DNA from: an uncultured Curvibacter sp.
GTDB lineage: Bacteria; Pseudomonadota; Gammaproteobacteria; Burkholderiales; Burkholderiaceae
DNA length: 6,058 nt
Assembly (NCBI GenBank): GCA_946481355.1
Contig: CAMLNH010000177.1
Location: forward strand, 1 to 6,058
Direction: 5' to 3'
Position numbers and translations under genes: made by a program. The notes under the pieces were generated by a model. It did no database searches and was not told the origin of the DNA. It saw only the letters and a list, made by a program, of their open reading frames with translations. Each line of letters starts with the position of its first letter. Position 1 is the first letter of the stretch. Shown piece after piece: positions 5,454 to 6,058 of this stretch.

Positions 5454-6058
5454 TTACGCAGCGGCCTTGACCTTCAAACGCCAGGCGTGCAGCAGCGGCT
5501 CGGTGTAGCCGCTGGGCTGCTCCAGGCCCTTGAAGACCAGGTCGGTGGCGGCCTTGTAGGCCATGGAGGTCTCGAAGTTGCCAGCCATCTTCTTGTACAG
5601 CGGGTCGCCGGCGTTCTGCTGGTCCACCACAGCGGCCATGCGCTCGAAGGCGGCGCGCACCTGGGCTTCGGTCACGATGCCGTGCAGCAGCCAGTTGGCG
5701 ATGTGCTGGCTGCTGATGCGCAGCGTGGCACGGTCTTCCATGAGGCCCACGTTGTGGATGTCGGGCACCTTGGAGCAGCCCACACCCTGGTCGATCCAGC
5801 GCACCACGTAGCCCAGGATGCCCTGGCAGTTGTTCTCGATCTCCTGCTTGATCTCCTCGGCGCTCCAGTTGGGCTTGGGCTCGACGGGGATGGTCAGCAG
5901 GCCGGTGAGCAGCTTGTCTTCCAGCGCCTTGAAGTTCTTGGCCGTGGCCTGCTTTTCCAGCTCGTCCTGGATGGCGGCCACGTTGACCTGGTGGTAGTGC
6001 AGGGCGTGCAGCGTGGCCGCGGTGGGCGAGGGCACCCAGGCGGTGTTGGCGCCGGCCT
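5454..6058 (-). CDS. glcB: Malate synthase G, C-terminal part (5' end beyond the window)
   Basis: Malate synthase G condenses glyoxylate with acetyl-CoA to give malate, completing the glyoxylate/glycolate routes in the cytoplasm. About 200 of the usual ~725 residues are present, from [24 protein letters not shown] to the TAA at 5454-5456. The frame is open to the window edge; the GTG at 6035 encodes an internal Val and is not a start. The segment [25 protein letters not shown] contains the aspartate corresponding to the catalytic base (Asp631 in E. coli) and the preceding cysteine (Cys617 there), so the active-site part is intact. [26 protein letters not shown] and [13 protein letters not shown] are highly characteristic of the G isoform. 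The gene converges on the SDR-MDR operon and ends at the terminator at 5407-5432. It has no evident functional link to its neighbours. Confidence 0.96.
   Translation of the reverse strand, partial: AGANTAWVPSPTAATLHALHYHQVNVAAIQDELEKQATAKNFKALEDKLLTGLLTIPVEPKPNWSAEEIKQEIENNCQGILGYVVRWIDQGVGCSKVPDIHNVGLMEDRATLRISSQHIANWLLHGIVTEAQVRAAFERMAAVVDQQNAGDPLYKKMAGNFETSMAYKAATDLVFKGLEQPSGYTEPLLHAWRLKVKAAA

Overview
The window most likely comes from a high-GC betaproteobacterium of the Burkholderiales (Comamonadaceae-like). This rests on base composition, on the type of Sir2, TetR, SDR and MDR proteins, and on a glyoxylate-cycle malate synthase G. No rRNA or taxonomic marker is present, so it is an inference. 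Most of the window is GC-rich (46 of 60 bases at 4201-4260). The first ~1.9 kb is clearly lower (30 of 60 at 181-240), which suggests acquired DNA.

Layout, left to right. Bases 1-121 hold the 3' end of an unrecognised plus-strand frame. Converging on it is a two-gene minus-strand operon: darT (DNA ADP-ribosyltransferase toxin, start 1829) followed 4 bases later by darG (macrodomain antitoxin, start 1243). This is a complete DarTG toxin-antitoxin/anti-phage module. Upstream of darT on the same strand is a class II-like sirtuin (start near 2720). Composition changes close to the sirtuin stop codon, so DarTG appears inserted just behind a host gene.

Divergent from the sirtuin is a TetR-family regulator (start near 2830), then an SDR oxidoreductase (3554-4369) and a zinc-less MDR/quinone-oxidoreductase-like enzyme (4399-5400). 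The two reductases are 29 bp apart and each has a good ribosome binding site, so they look like one operon. A 14-base sequence at the tetR start recurs inverted with one mismatch in front of the SDR gene. The tetR copy overlaps the -10 box of a good sigma70-type promoter. Together these suggest that the regulator controls both itself and the reductase operon. The same promoter would start the tetR mRNA almost exactly at an ATG, implying a leaderless message.

The right end is the C-terminal part of malate synthase G (glcB) on the minus strand. A strong intrinsic terminator separates it from the reductase operon. The main points of interest are the DarTG island beside another NAD+-consuming gene, and the reconstructed TetR regulatory circuit. 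No system without precedent is evident.
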